64,000 nt of DNA from Podospora pseudoanserina (taxonomy: Eukaryota; Ascomycota; Sordariomycetes; Sordariales; Podosporaceae): the NCBI RefSeq assembly GCF_035222485.1, contig NC_085920.1, forward strand, positions 2,480,001 to 2,544,000. Direction: 5' to 3'. Shown here piece after piece: positions 11,069 to 21,450 of this stretch. The number at the start of each line of letters is the position of its first letter. The stretch's first letter is position 1. Position numbers and translations under genes: made by a program. The notes beneath the pieces were generated by a model. It had not been told where the DNA came from and ran no database searches. It saw nothing but the letters and a program-made list of their open reading frames with translations.

Positions 11069-13054
11069 GTCTCTGATAACGCAAAAGATACGGTTTTTAT
11101 TACCGGCGCTGAAGGGTTCGTCCGTTCGCTTTGGCTCGTTCGGGTTGCTGATGATGGCTGACAGGTGGAGTTGCGGACGGGAAGGCGAAGCCAAGTGGAG
11201 AATGTTTGTGCGGGTGCGCTGGCGGTTTGTGGGTCAGGGCTAACGTTTTGGTGCAATTCTGGATTTCAGTTGCAGGGGCATGATTGTGGGGGTGGCTTGT
11301 GGCTGGCTTGGCGAGAGGATGTGGCGTTGGTTTATGAGACGACTTCCATTTTGACGACCACCATGATAGGGCTACTATGGTTATTGCGATATTGCGGGTG
11401 GACATGGGGTGAGCTTGCGATTTCCTTGGTTTTGTGTGCTTGGTTCTTTGAGTTGTTCATCGAGATTCGTTTTCTTCAGAGTAGAGGAAAATCAGACCCT
11501 GGGTCATCCCTCTGTCCAACGGTTCCCCTGTTGAAGGCCCTGGAGTGTCTCCCTACCTAGTTCCTGGGAATTCCTGCCAGGAACCGAACACGACCTGCGC
11601 CTGCTATCGAGACCTGTCCTACCGGAGAAGCAGGATGGGACCACAGTCACAGCACAAAGCCTTTGGACGACAATATGTCACCAACGGAGTATCAATCTTG
11701 TACGCCTGCCACTTGCACCGCTGCCCTCGGCACCCACGGCCAATCGTACTCGGGTATCTGTATCTTTTATTCTCCCCAAACCTGGGATCACCATTCACCG
11801 TCAACCGACTGGCTTGTCAAAATGTCGTAGGGGACCATTGCAATGAATTGGTGCTTCTTGCTGGGTCTCCCACGGCTCCTACCTGATCTATCAGGGTGGG
11901 CAGGCGGTTGTGAGTTCAATTTTGTAGCTTGTGAAACAGACCTAGATACATGTGTACCGGTGACTAGTACTGTTTCTCTACTCAAAAGGTTTCTCCTGAG
12001 CTAGGTTTGAGCTGGTAGTTCCTCTCACAGAGAACCAGCGGTTTGTCACACAGAATGCTTCAAAAGATCTTTCGTTGACCACATCCATTTGCTGTGTCAC
12101 AGCTGGGAACACGAGTAGGATTGTTACTCTGACTTATATGCTTGAACCGACCACAGCCGTTGGCATAATGGCAGCAGAACTCAGCGTTGAGTAACGTTGA
12201 ACAGAAAAGTCGGGAAAAGAGGCCAAGTACATTCGGTGTGGATTCAACGGTCCGATCTTTCCTCTTCTTGAGTTCCGTAAACGACAGAATATACGAAATT
12301 ACAAGACATAGGGATGGCCGGGGGGACCGAACAGGTAGCATAATGATATCATGGCAGTCCACTTACATGTACCGGCATAATCAAACACTTTACCGACACC
12401 GGGAGAAAAGAGCGGACTCGGCTTGAAACGAAACATCGCGGAGGTGGAACATTGTGAACCAACCATAGCCTGTACCTGCTGAAAATTCCAGAATAGGCAC
12501 TCGGCAAGGAAGATGGTTGGCTCAGCAGGTAGCGTGACGCTGGGAATCCGCTCCTCGAGAATCCGCCGGTTTTCCCGCAGTCGTGTGTGTGAGGCGAGAG
12601 GGCGGAGAATGGAGGCATTCCATGGTTTCAACTGATATTTTCATCTCACTCGGCTGGTTGCAGTAGGTACAGGATCTGCATGTCTGGCGCTCCAGCATCC
12701 ACATTGTTGGCATCCAGTTGTAGATCAGATTTGAAGGATTGGCAGGTGGCAAGCGGCATATCTAGGCTTTCCGAGAAATCGATCTGCAGGTACGGCTGGT
12801 ATTCCTCGGCCGTGCCCGTTGAGGGAGGCTCTTTCTTAAATACTCGGGACACTGATGGACCTGCCAATACAGGATTCCAATTCCTCAAGTCTTCAGTTCT
12901 TCTCAAAACTTCTTCCCTTGACCGGATCATCAGCAACCTTTTTTTTTTTCGGAGCAGCCCGGTTGCTGCCGCTTTTTATTAGACTTACTTTCTGTCAGCA
13001 TCTATACCAAACAGTCTTTTACAGCCGAACCTTTTCGACTATTTCTTCTAGAAC
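11069..13054. other. 2-kb intergenic region
   Basis: Lies between divergent eL36 and the secreted-protein gene. Several open frames of 60-130 codons occur on both strands, but none has a signal peptide, family motif or coherent splice structure, and they overlap one another. A run of T (about 12941-12949) and CT-rich stretches precede the next start. I see no repeat or RNA gene. Confidence 0.4.
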
Positions 13055-13667
13055 ATGATCCTGCCCGCCTTCTCTACCGCCCTAGTGGCGGGCCTCCTCC
13101 CACTCGCTGCGGCCCTCCCTGCATTCTCGGCAATGACAGACTACACCATCCCTCCAGCTGTGATTAAAACGCTGATGGAATCCGATAAAGAATGCGTCAT
13201 GCCTTGGGGGTTCAACATCACCAACTTCATGATCTTCACCCCCGCCCCCGGCAACAATCACTCCCAACTCATTAGCTTTGACTTTTTCGACGACCCCACC
13301 AAAATCGCGACATCCTGCGCCTTCAATGAAAGTTCGGTCAATGTCGCTCCTTTCGATTTCACCCCTCGCTATCCATGTGATGACTGGCGGGTAACCTTCA
13401 TGTGGAACAACGCAACACAAGGCCTGGAGATGATTGAAAGGGCCTGCCCAGATGTCTTGTAGGTTGATTATTAAAATGGCTGCTCCATTAAGCGCTAACC
13501 GGTTATACAGAACAACTTCTATGGAGGCTTCCGGATCGATATGGGTAAATGGAACCTTGAGCTGCCTCGAGGATGATGCGAACGGTGCGTACGGTCCTGG
13601 ACTCGATTGCATCTCATTTCGAAAGTATGAGGCAAAGTACTACAGCCTTCAGCCCACACCGTGGTAG
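13055..13667 (+). CDS. Small secreted six-cysteine protein, unknown function
   Basis: Two exons, 13055-13458 and 13511-13667, joined at GTAGGT...TACAG (52-nt intron, CTAAC branch, phase 2), giving 186 aa. It has a classical signal peptide: MILPAFSTALVAGLLPLAAA with likely cleavage after ALPAFS or nearby. The mature chain holds six cysteines, an even number consistent with three disulphides, and N-glycosylation sequons (NIT, NHS, NES, NAT, NGT). I do not recognise a family. Small, cysteine-containing, secreted and weakly conserved proteins of this sort in fungi are often called effector-like; that is only a category here and no function can be assigned. Continuity of cysteine spacing and sequons on both sides of the junction supports the intron. 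Confidence 0.68.
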
Positions 13668-14532
13668 AGACACGTCGATGACACGTGGGAGCCCAGTAAG
13701 GGGATCCCAGGAAGGGCGAATCAAGTGAAAGAAGGCATGAGGGGGGATATCAGCGGTCGTCACTGACGCTGTGTGGACGTTTGAAACCCTGGCTACCTAA
13801 TGGGTGTAGTTTGGTCCAGCTACTTGGTCTAGTTGGGCAGGATGGATGCGGGATTCAGGGAAGGATAATCAGTAGCACTGACAGTGGTTTCGATGGCACA
13901 CTATTGAGCATATACATCGAGGTTAGGTAATGGAGTATTAGTATTAGTAAGGCGGGAAGCAAAGAACAAAGAAGGTTCGTTTGTTCGTTCTGCATATTGG
14001 TGCACTCTGCAAATTCGAAACATGCTTAATTGGTGAATAATGCGGGGTGTTACCACTACTGTGGCACTGACCCCTGTTCCCCCATAAAGTGCCCTGGCGG
14101 CACAGCAAGGTGCCCAAAATCATCACCAACCTCCTCTCTGAAACATGAACCTTTGAGAACCATTGCGTCATACCTCACACACGGCGATGGCTGTCCGAGA
14201 CGATATTCAGTCGATATATTTTTGTTGAAATCAAACAGTCAGCTATGAATTGTCTTTTGACGGTCCGTTTGGTTTCATCAGGCTGAATCCGTCCCTGCCG
14301 CAGTCCCTGGCGCCGTGCATTTCAATTGGCAAGTGATCTGGTCACGAGGTCGGATGTAGTCAAGGCCAACAGCCATCCTCCTCCTAATTGCCTTATGGTC
14401 TTTTACTCCCCGGGTCTCTCATGTTCCTTAAACTCATTGGGTCATTTTCCCTCTTCACTTTTACTTAACCTCAGCATCCCTTTTACGGCCTGATTCAGCA
14501 TTAGCCAGCCCTCACGATCATCATCAGCAACA
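13668..14532. other. Intergenic region
   Basis: An 865-bp spacer between two secreted-protein genes on the same strand. No supported gene is seen. CT-rich sequence around 14400-14480 probably belongs to the lipase promoter and 5' UTR. Confidence 0.4.
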
Positions 14533-15756
14533 ATGAAGCCATTAATATCGCCACTCCTCGGCCTCCTCTACACCACAACCGCCGCGCAAGCAAACCCGAT
14601 ATCATCACCCACAGCCTCTAACAAAAACGGCATATCCCCCCAATTATTCTCTTCCCTCGAACGGCTATCCCGCCTGGTAGACATCTCGTACTGCATCGGC
14701 ACCCCAGGTACAGGGGGTCTCTCCCCGCCGTTCAGCTGTTCAAGCCGGTGCGGTGATGTCGACATAAGCGGGAGGCTCGAGCTGATCAGGAGCTGGAACA
14801 CGGGGTTTTTGAGCATGGAGGATAGCTGTGGGTTTGTGGCTTTTGACCATCCTGGGGTGCAGCAGGACAGAAAAGAGGGCAAGATTGTGGTTGCGTTTCG
14901 GGGGACGTATTCGCTGGCTAATACGATTGTTGATTTGAGCACTGTTCCGCAAGAGTATGTGCCTTATCCTGCTGACCCGGATGGGGATGGGGGGGACGAG
15001 AAGGGGAAAGGGCCGAGGTGTAATAATTGTACGGTTCATATGGGGTTTATGGCTAGTTGGAAGGCGGCGAGGGAGATTGTCGTGCCTGCGGTGGAAAAGG
15101 CGCGGAAGAGGTACCCTGGGTATGGGGTGGAATTGGTGGGACATAGTCTTGGGGGTGCGGTGGCGATGTTAGCTGGATTGGAGATGAGGGCTGGGAGGGG
15201 GTGGGAAGGGGTTAGGGTGGCGACGTTTGGGGAGCCGATGGTGGGGAATAAGGGTTTGGTGGAGTTTGTTGATGAGGTTTTTGGGTTGAAAGGGGATGTT
15301 GGGAGGGGTGAGGAGGATAAGGCGTATAGGAGGGTGACGCATAAGGGGGATCCGGTTCCGTTGTTGCCATTGAGGGAGTGGGGGTTTAGGAGTCATGCTG
15401 GGGAGATCTTTATCACGAAGGGGGATTTGCCGCCTGGGCCGAAGGATCTGAGGTTGTGCGAGGGGGATAGGGATAAAGATTGTTTGAATGGGGAGGATGG
15501 GGATGACGAGGAGGGGGAAGAGAGTGATAAGGGGTGGTTTAGGGAGATGGTGAACGAGTTGGGCGGGAAGGAGGAAGGTGAGATGTGGGAGACGGAGACG
15601 GGGTGGCCGACGAGGTTTAAGTTATGGCAGTTGTTGTTTGCGCATAGGGATTACTTTTGGAGGCTTGGGTTATGTGTCCCTGGTGGTGATCCTATTGATT
15701 GGGGGAGAGGGAGGTATAACCTTACGGAGAGTGATGATGAGATGCGGGATCTGTGA
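14533..15756 (+). CDS. Secreted class 3 lipase (alpha/beta hydrolase)
   Basis: Single exon, 407 aa, TGA at 15754-15756. A signal peptide (MKPLISPLLGLLYTTTAAQA) indicates secretion. The lipase_3 fold is clear. GTGGLSPP and SYCIG precede the first strand, and KIVVAFRGTYS is the oxyanion-side block. VELVGHSLGGAVAML carries nucleophile Ser205. The acid is probably Asp273 in HKGDPVPLLPL, and the His is probably His371 in LFAHRDYFW, giving a Ser-Asp-His triad. The family hydrolyses acylglycerols or related esters. Unlike typical fungal lipases of about 270-300 aa, this one has a roughly 60-residue Asp/Glu-rich insertion between the catalytic Asp and His (near residues 305-355). No intron is needed. 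Third codon positions from about 14900 onward are unusually G/T rich (GGG, TTG, GTG) compared with the C-rich start. Confidence 0.87.
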   Translation: MKPLISPLLGLLYTTTAAQANPISSPTASNKNGISPQLFSSLERLSRLVDISYCIGTPGTGGLSPPFSCSSRCGDVDISGRLELIRSWNTGFLSMEDSCGFVAFDHPGVQQDRKEGKIVVAFRGTYSLANTIVDLSTVPQEYVPYPADPDGDGGDEKGKGPRCNNCTVHMGFMASWKAAREIVVPAVEKARKRYPGYGVELVGHSLGGAVAMLAGLEMRAGRGWEGVRVATFGEPMVGNKGLVEFVDEVFGLKGDVGRGEEDKAYRRVTHKGDPVPLLPLREWGFRSHAGEIFITKGDLPPGPKDLRLCEGDRDKDCLNGEDGDDEEGEESDKGWFREMVNELGGKEEGEMWETETGWPTRFKLWQLLFAHRDYFWRLGLCVPGGDPIDWGRGRYNLTESDDEMRDL

Positions 15757-18172
15757 GATGAATTCAAAACACTGGGAGCGAACTGGAGGCAGCCTGCGTT
15801 TGACTTGTTTGGCGTTTTGTCGGTTTGGCTAGAAGCATATTGGTATGGTTCGGAGTTATGATCAAGGAAAACACGAATGGCTTCGGGAGGCTCATCAAAG
15901 CGTACTTCTGCTAGTTATGATATCAACATATGATAATGTTTCTTGCTTCATACGCTCGCTACACAGATCTCTATCTATCTTTGCGACTCATGTAGTCATC
16001 AAACCCGATGACGGTTTCTTGTTCGTGACACACATTCAGGGGCACAGTTGACTTTTTTAATTCATTTATCACACCCCGGACATAAATTTTGGTACTGCTC
16101 TTAGCTATTTTTAAAGCGTATAATATATCTTTTGAGGCCTATTGGCTATCATTGGAAGGGTTGTAATTATCTTGTGAGGTGTGGTTACGCTTTCCTCGAG
16201 GTGCCTATCAGCATTCACCATCTACCGAGCAAAACGAAGATGTTGCAACTCCCCAACCCTGGCCAAGAGATTCGACATTGAGACCGCCACATCATGAGGC
16301 TGATGCCTTAGGTTAATCAGACTTCCTCTTTCTCGCCAAGAGTTTGTAGGAAGAGCTGATCAAGTAGTTTCAGTGGATATGTGATGTCCATCCTCATTTG
16401 ATTCACAGATTTCCGCGAACATCTTGGTGGTTTTCCCTCTACTTACCAGTCGCGTGACTGGTCATCACCACTGTAACCGGACCTAAACCCTCTCACCAGT
16501 GATTGGCCAGGCTGACGAACAAGCTCATAGGCGGATGCCGCTGTCACTTGTCACGGTTGAAAGTGCGCTGTTGTTGCCTCGACAAAAAGGCCAAACAGGC
16601 AAAATATAAACATCGGCATGAGCATTTAATAAACTTGGAACCGCGACTGCCTTGTTCTGTTGTGGCTTAGGTCCGTCGTGGTGGTCATCCTAGGCTGTGT
16701 GCATACATCTCATCCCGCATCGAAGCATCTCTTGCTCACTGGATTGGATGAAATTGAAGGGATTGGATGATGCACTGGCCCCGTGCTATAAGTGGGCTAA
16801 GAAGGGGCCACGGGGGGAAGCCTTGCAGTGTGTGATGTGGTTCTTCTAGCCGCTTCCATGATTTACCCTGTGGGTTGGGCTCGTGGGTGAGTTGTTCGTT
16901 GAGCCCCACACATGGGATGCTCTTGATAACTTTGATTTGACCAACCACCGACATGAGCTTTTAGGAGAATGGGAGCCTCATGATGAATAGTGGAAGCTGC
17001 CTGCGATGGTGAGAGGAGGCAGCATCTCGTTCTGTGTGACCACACCTTCTTTGAACCCCTCACCTCCCACGTTGCCCACCAGCGCTTGAACCAAAGAAGG
17101 CAGAGGAAGGCTTTGCCTCGTGACTGCCGGCGGCTCAAAGAGGAATGGACGGCTGAGCCAAACTCTGGTTTTCGGCACGGGGACTGGGTGCCACGAGGAC
17201 GCGCGCGGGCGGTGGGCAGTGATAAGAAAATAAAACGCTTGCTGCCATCGGATGGAGGGGCTCTGAGTCAAGGGGTTTTGCGCGTATGTAGGTCCCTTTG
17301 GTTGCGTGACGTCCGGCGGGCTTGCCCCTCACCAACATGCCATCTCTGCCTGCGTCTCAACCTCCGATGATAGGGACAAGATGTAGAGCCATCGGATTGA
17401 CGATGGTGATGCATGGACGGCGGGAGGCTGCCGGAGCTGTCCAGTTACCGGGGCCGCCTGTATTAGTGTAGATCCAAGACATTCCCTGGGAGCTGTGATT
17501 GTCTGATCCAGAGAAAAAGGAATTCAGGCGGCCATAAGGTGGAGAACGATGACTCTCCATTGAGATGAATGGCGATTTCAGGACCAACCTACCTAAAGAC
17601 CAGGTGACGACTGCCATCTCAAGCTTTATAGGGAGAATTCAAGACCTCGGATGTTTCGATTTATATCCCGACGTCCAAGTGCCGAAGCTGGCGGATCAAA
17701 GAAGGTCGAGAAGGTCTGTCTTCAAGGTGAAAGCACTGGCAGTGGCAGCCGCCAACAAACGACGAGACGTGATCCAGATAGTGGGGTCGGGAGGCCTTGG
17801 GCGAGGGTTGCTTGTGCTTGTCTCTGTTAGGGTGGGACTCCCAATTCCGTGGGAAATAAGGTGGTATCATAGGTCACGTGTAAACACTCTACAGGCGGTT
17901 TCATTCGACCGCTGCCCCCGAAAAAAAGCAGGGCCCCCCAGGCTGCGCTTCGTTAGCCCCAAGAGAGGGGGAGACCGATTTGACCTCCCCCGAAAGTCCC
18001 TTTGGCTCCAGCACTTGAACCTGCTTCCGACCTTACCACTTCGCAAAAACACCAAAACAAATCTCCATCTACCAGCGACTTGTCCACGCGACCCTCCTGC
18101 TCTTACCTTCTCCTTTCGGAATCCTCCACTACTCGAGAGACTTGCGCACTCAACATCACACATATAACAAAA
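15757..18172. other. 2.4-kb intergenic region upstream of the 14-3-3 gene
   Basis: No supported coding gene. A 200-codon open frame at 17565-18167 and shorter ones show no family motif and run into the 14-3-3 leader. The last 150 bp before 18173 are CT-rich and A-rich, typical of a highly expressed fungal gene leader. An AT-rich stretch lies at about 16060-16140. No repeat or RNA gene is seen. Confidence 0.4.
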
Positions 18173-19382
18173 ATGGCGACCGAGGTACGTTGGACCCTTG
18201 ACCCACGACGCCCACCGTCTGAAGCCCGCCTATTTCCCCTCCCGAACGCCCGGCCTCGAGCCGTGTCGTGATAGGGCGTCTCCTGGGCCTCTGGCATGCC
18301 CTCTCCTATCTACTAGAATCTTTGCTAACTTTCTGTTCTCAATATGTAGCGTGAAAGGTTCGTCTGCTTCAGTGCTGGAGCTGTGGCGGCCACAGCTTCA
18401 ACCCCGCCGTTGCCTGCAGCGAGAACTAACCGAGTGTAAAAATTGTAGCAAGACCTTCCTCGCCCGCCTCTGCGAGCAGGCCGAGCGTTACGATGAGATG
18501 GTTGGCTACATGAAAGAGGTCGCCAAGCTCGGTGGTGAGCTTACCGTTGATGAGCGCAACCTCCTCTCCGTCGCCTACAAGAACGTCGTTGGCACCCGCC
18601 GCGCCAGCTGGCGCATCATCTCCTCGATCGAGCAGAAGGAGGAGTCCAAGGGCTCTGACAAGCATGTCCCTACCATTCGCGAGTACCGTTCCAAGATTGA
18701 GAGCGAGCTCGAGAAGGTCTGCCAGGACGTTCTTGATGTCCTCGATGAGGCTCTTATCCCCAACGCTGCCTCTGGCGAGTCTAAGGTATTCTACCACAAG
18801 ATGTACGTTGTATTCTGCGCTGGCATGAACGTCACCTCTTTTTTGGACTTGGATGACTGACTGACTTGATTTATAGGAAGGGTGACTACCACCGTTATCT
18901 TGCCGAGTTCGCCTCCGGTGAGAAGCGCAAGGGTGCTGCCACTGCTGCGCACGAGGCCTACAAGGTACGATTAGTTGTTTTTGGTTTTGCAAATGCTACT
19001 CGATAGTTGCTAACGTGCCGTTTTTTTCGTGTTTTTGTAGAGCGCCACCGATGTCGCTCAGACCGAGTTGACCCCCACCCACCCCATCCGCCTGGGTCTG
19101 GCTCTCAACTTCTCCGTTTTCTACTACGAGATCCTCAACTCCCCCGACCGTGCTTGCCACCTCGCCAAGCAGGCTTTTGATGATGCTATTGCCGAGCTCG
19201 ATTCCCTCTCTGAGGAGTCTTACCGCGACAGCACCCTTATCATGCAGCTTCTCAGGGATAACCTTACCCTCTGGACCTCGTCCGATAACGGCGAGCCTGA
19301 GGCTACCGAGGTTCCCAAGGAGGAGAAGACCGAGGAGAAGCCCACTGAGGAGAAGGCTGCTGAGCCCGCACCTGAGAATTAA
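18173..19382 (+). CDS. bmh1: 14-3-3 protein
   Basis: Five coding exons: 18173-18184 (12 nt), 18350-18357 (8 nt), 18449-18802, 18877-18964 and 19041-19382, giving 267 aa beginning [20 protein letters not shown]. All four introns are GT-AG and the phases agree. Conserved 14-3-3 blocks are present: the AERYDEMV helix, the [18 protein letters not shown] signature with phosphopeptide-binding Lys/Arg, the YHRYLAEF helix carrying the conserved Arg-Tyr, and the second signature [15 protein letters not shown], followed by [15 protein letters not shown] and [11 protein letters not shown]. The tail is acidic ([20 protein letters not shown]), as in other fungal members. 14-3-3 dimers bind phosphoserine/threonine motifs in cytosolic and nuclear signalling proteins. 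The first two exons together carry only 20 nt of coding sequence. Confidence 0.95.
18350..18357 (+). other. 8-nt microexon of the 14-3-3 gene
   Basis: CGTGAAAG is flanked by TATGTAG upstream and GTTCGT downstream. Spliced to the 12-nt first exon and to CAAGACC at 18449, it yields MATE-RE-SKTF, the expected fungal 14-3-3 N-terminus. Skipping it would shift the frame. Confidence 0.85.
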
Positions 19383-20634
19383 GCGGCTCGTCCATGACGG
19401 GATCGTCGAAACATTCCGAGAAGGTTCTCTCGGGACCCCACACCTCGTTTTGGTTGCTTGATAAGCTGTAATTGGAGGCGATGTGGGTCAATATCAGACC
19501 TTTAGTTGCCGGAGACTGGACTACATCGTCTGGCCGTGCCGGTTGGGCGGGTGCAGTGCTATGCGGTAGCAATAGCACTAGCGGTTCATGCAAGGGCGAG
19601 ACTGCGCAAGGGAGTTGGTTGATGTTAGGGGGAAACTGAAAATGCAGGGCATGGTGCTTTCTCGTTTTATTACCTCTGTTTTTGTTTTGAGTCTCCTTTT
19701 TACAGCTTTGCTTGCTTCCCTTGGTTCGGAGTTGTGTCGGTTCAAATCTCCAGTTTTCTGACGAGGGGAGGAGGAAAGGCCAAGCCACCCATCGAAGTCG
19801 CTCGCCATTCTATCTGGCGAGGAAATGAAACCCATTTAAGCCGAATACCTCTTTTAGTGTCATATGTCCCATTCTACGAGCTTTGATGTATCTCCTCCAC
19901 CGATCACGTCCCTTTGTCGTTACAGGCAAGTTGGTGCCTAGATATTTTATGGGCTTAAGAAGGCGCATGTTTCTATGTGGATTATTTATGAACCATGATC
20001 ACCACAGTACACATCACTACTATGCTAGTCCTAACTGTGAACTCCCCTTTGCACTGTAACTGCCCCTCTACATGCAGTCTGAAAAAAAAAAAAAAAAAGG
20101 AGGAAAAAACCAAAAGCCACTGACACTGTGAATGTCAATTTCAAATACAGTTTATCTGAACCTCCACCACATAAGCCTCACAAACTCAAATCACCAACCA
20201 CTCAGGATCTCGTTTGTTCAGGTAGGTATTATGTAATATTATTAAATCTGCTTTCTCACAGCGCCCCAATTTCATTATTACCCCCTTCGCTGTTTCGAAC
20301 TCCTGGCTTAGCCATCCGTAAACGCCCCCCCCCCCACCCCTCCTCCCTTCTCTCCTTATTCCGCCTCCAAATATATATTCCAAACCAGAAAACAAACTAA
20401 TAACCCCCATCTCCCCTATATACGCTCCCACCCCTCAAAAGCCAGACCAAAAACAAAAACAAAACTCTTCTCTTTCGCTTTGTGTAATGCTGAACCAAAA
20501 TGCGAACAATGCTTATCCCAACTTCCACTCCTCAGCCACCTCCTCGATGAGCGGGCATATATATATTCAACAAACCAACCACCGCACACAAGTCTCCGCT
20601 ATTGTCTCTTGTAAGAAAAAAAAACAGAAACATC
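19383..20634. other. Convergent intergenic region with homopolymer tracts
   Basis: About 1.25 kb between the 14-3-3 stop and the stop of a minus-strand hypothetical gene. It contains A17 at 20082-20098, C11 at 20325-20335 and AT-rich sequence. It is probably 3' UTR plus spacer. No gene is supported. Confidence 0.45.
20082..20098. repeat. Poly(A)17 tract
   Basis: Seventeen consecutive A on the plus strand in the spacer downstream of the 14-3-3 gene. A C11 tract lies 227 bp further on, at 20325-20335. There is no sign of a retroposed gene next to either tract. Confidence 0.9.
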
Positions 20635-21445
20635 TCACCACTCCGGCAAAGGCCAAGCAGCAATATCCTCCTCCCAATCAATCCAGTCAAAATCCGTTTC
20701 CACCGGGGGCAGCTCAATCCTCACATCCTCCTCACCCTCCGCCGACAACACAGATGGAGATCCCGGCCGATGATGACCCAGTTCCACCTCCCCATCATCG
20801 CAAAACTCGCACCGACCACAATCATGACGAACCCGAATGTTTGGTAGATGTTGCCGGCTCGACTGCTGCCTATCCGCCGCTGGACCGCGAATAATCCTCC
20901 CCCAATCCAACACCGGCTCCGGATACTGAAATTGCTGTTGCCTCTTCTCTGCTGAGCCCGGAGAATGATCGCCAACCCCGCGATATTTCCTCCTCAGCCC
21001 ATGACGGCTTCTGTCAGTGGTTGTTCTTCTCAAGCGACGAGTGGGATCAATGTTGCCGGGGAAATGATTAATATTATTATCTTCCCTTCCTTCTCTACTA
21101 TAGGGAGGGTAAGGGTATGTAGAAGATGATGTGTGCGCGGCCGGAAATGTCCCGTAGCCACCACGTATAGAATTATGAGGTTGTAATAATGGGGTCGGTG
21201 GTGATGGACCTCGTCTTGGTCGTTTTTTCTTCATGCGGCCTCTCTCATCCCTCCCAGGGTCCCAAGGCTGATTCTCCCCGCAGGAAGTTCTCACCAAGGA
21301 ACGACGAGGCCCCACGTCGTCGTACACTTCTTGCCCATGGCACCCACCAAGAACAAATCTCCCAGCTTTGTCGAGAAGTCTCAACACCTAGTCGCAAAAC
21401 CGCCGACATTTATCTTTCGATGAGTTGTACAGAGTTCGCATCCAT
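20635..21445 (-). CDS. Hypothetical protein, Arg/Pro-rich N-half, acidic C-terminus
   Basis: Minus-strand model with a 15-nt first exon (21431-21445, MDANS) and a main exon 20635-21387, joined by a 43-nt GTACAA...GACTAG intron, giving 255 aa. The main exon is open for 251 codons. It begins with an ordered-looking segment, VLRLLDKAGRFVLGGCHGQEVYDDVGP, followed by a basic KKKRPRR patch and a low-complexity region. It then has a Cys pair (DCGRCEFCDD) and an acidic Trp/Asp C-terminus (DFDWIDWEEDIAAWPLPEW). I recognise no family. The proposed ATG is only 5 nt past the stop of the upstream minus-strand gene, so this could instead be a downstream part of the same transcription unit. The main exon is better supported than the start. 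Confidence 0.5.
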
Positions 21446-21450
21446 GGTCC

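Noticed and set aside
17565-18167. 200-codon plus-strand frame before the 14-3-3 gene
   Set aside because: No domain, runs through the CT-rich leader, and overlaps the expected 14-3-3 5' UTR.
18198-18448. Upstream extension of the 14-3-3 reading frame
   Set aside because: The continuous frame crosses two clear introns; spliced exons give the correct MATERESK start instead.
20082-20098. Poly(A) tract as a retroposon tail
   Set aside because: No gene-like or element-like sequence or target-site duplication is visible next to it.
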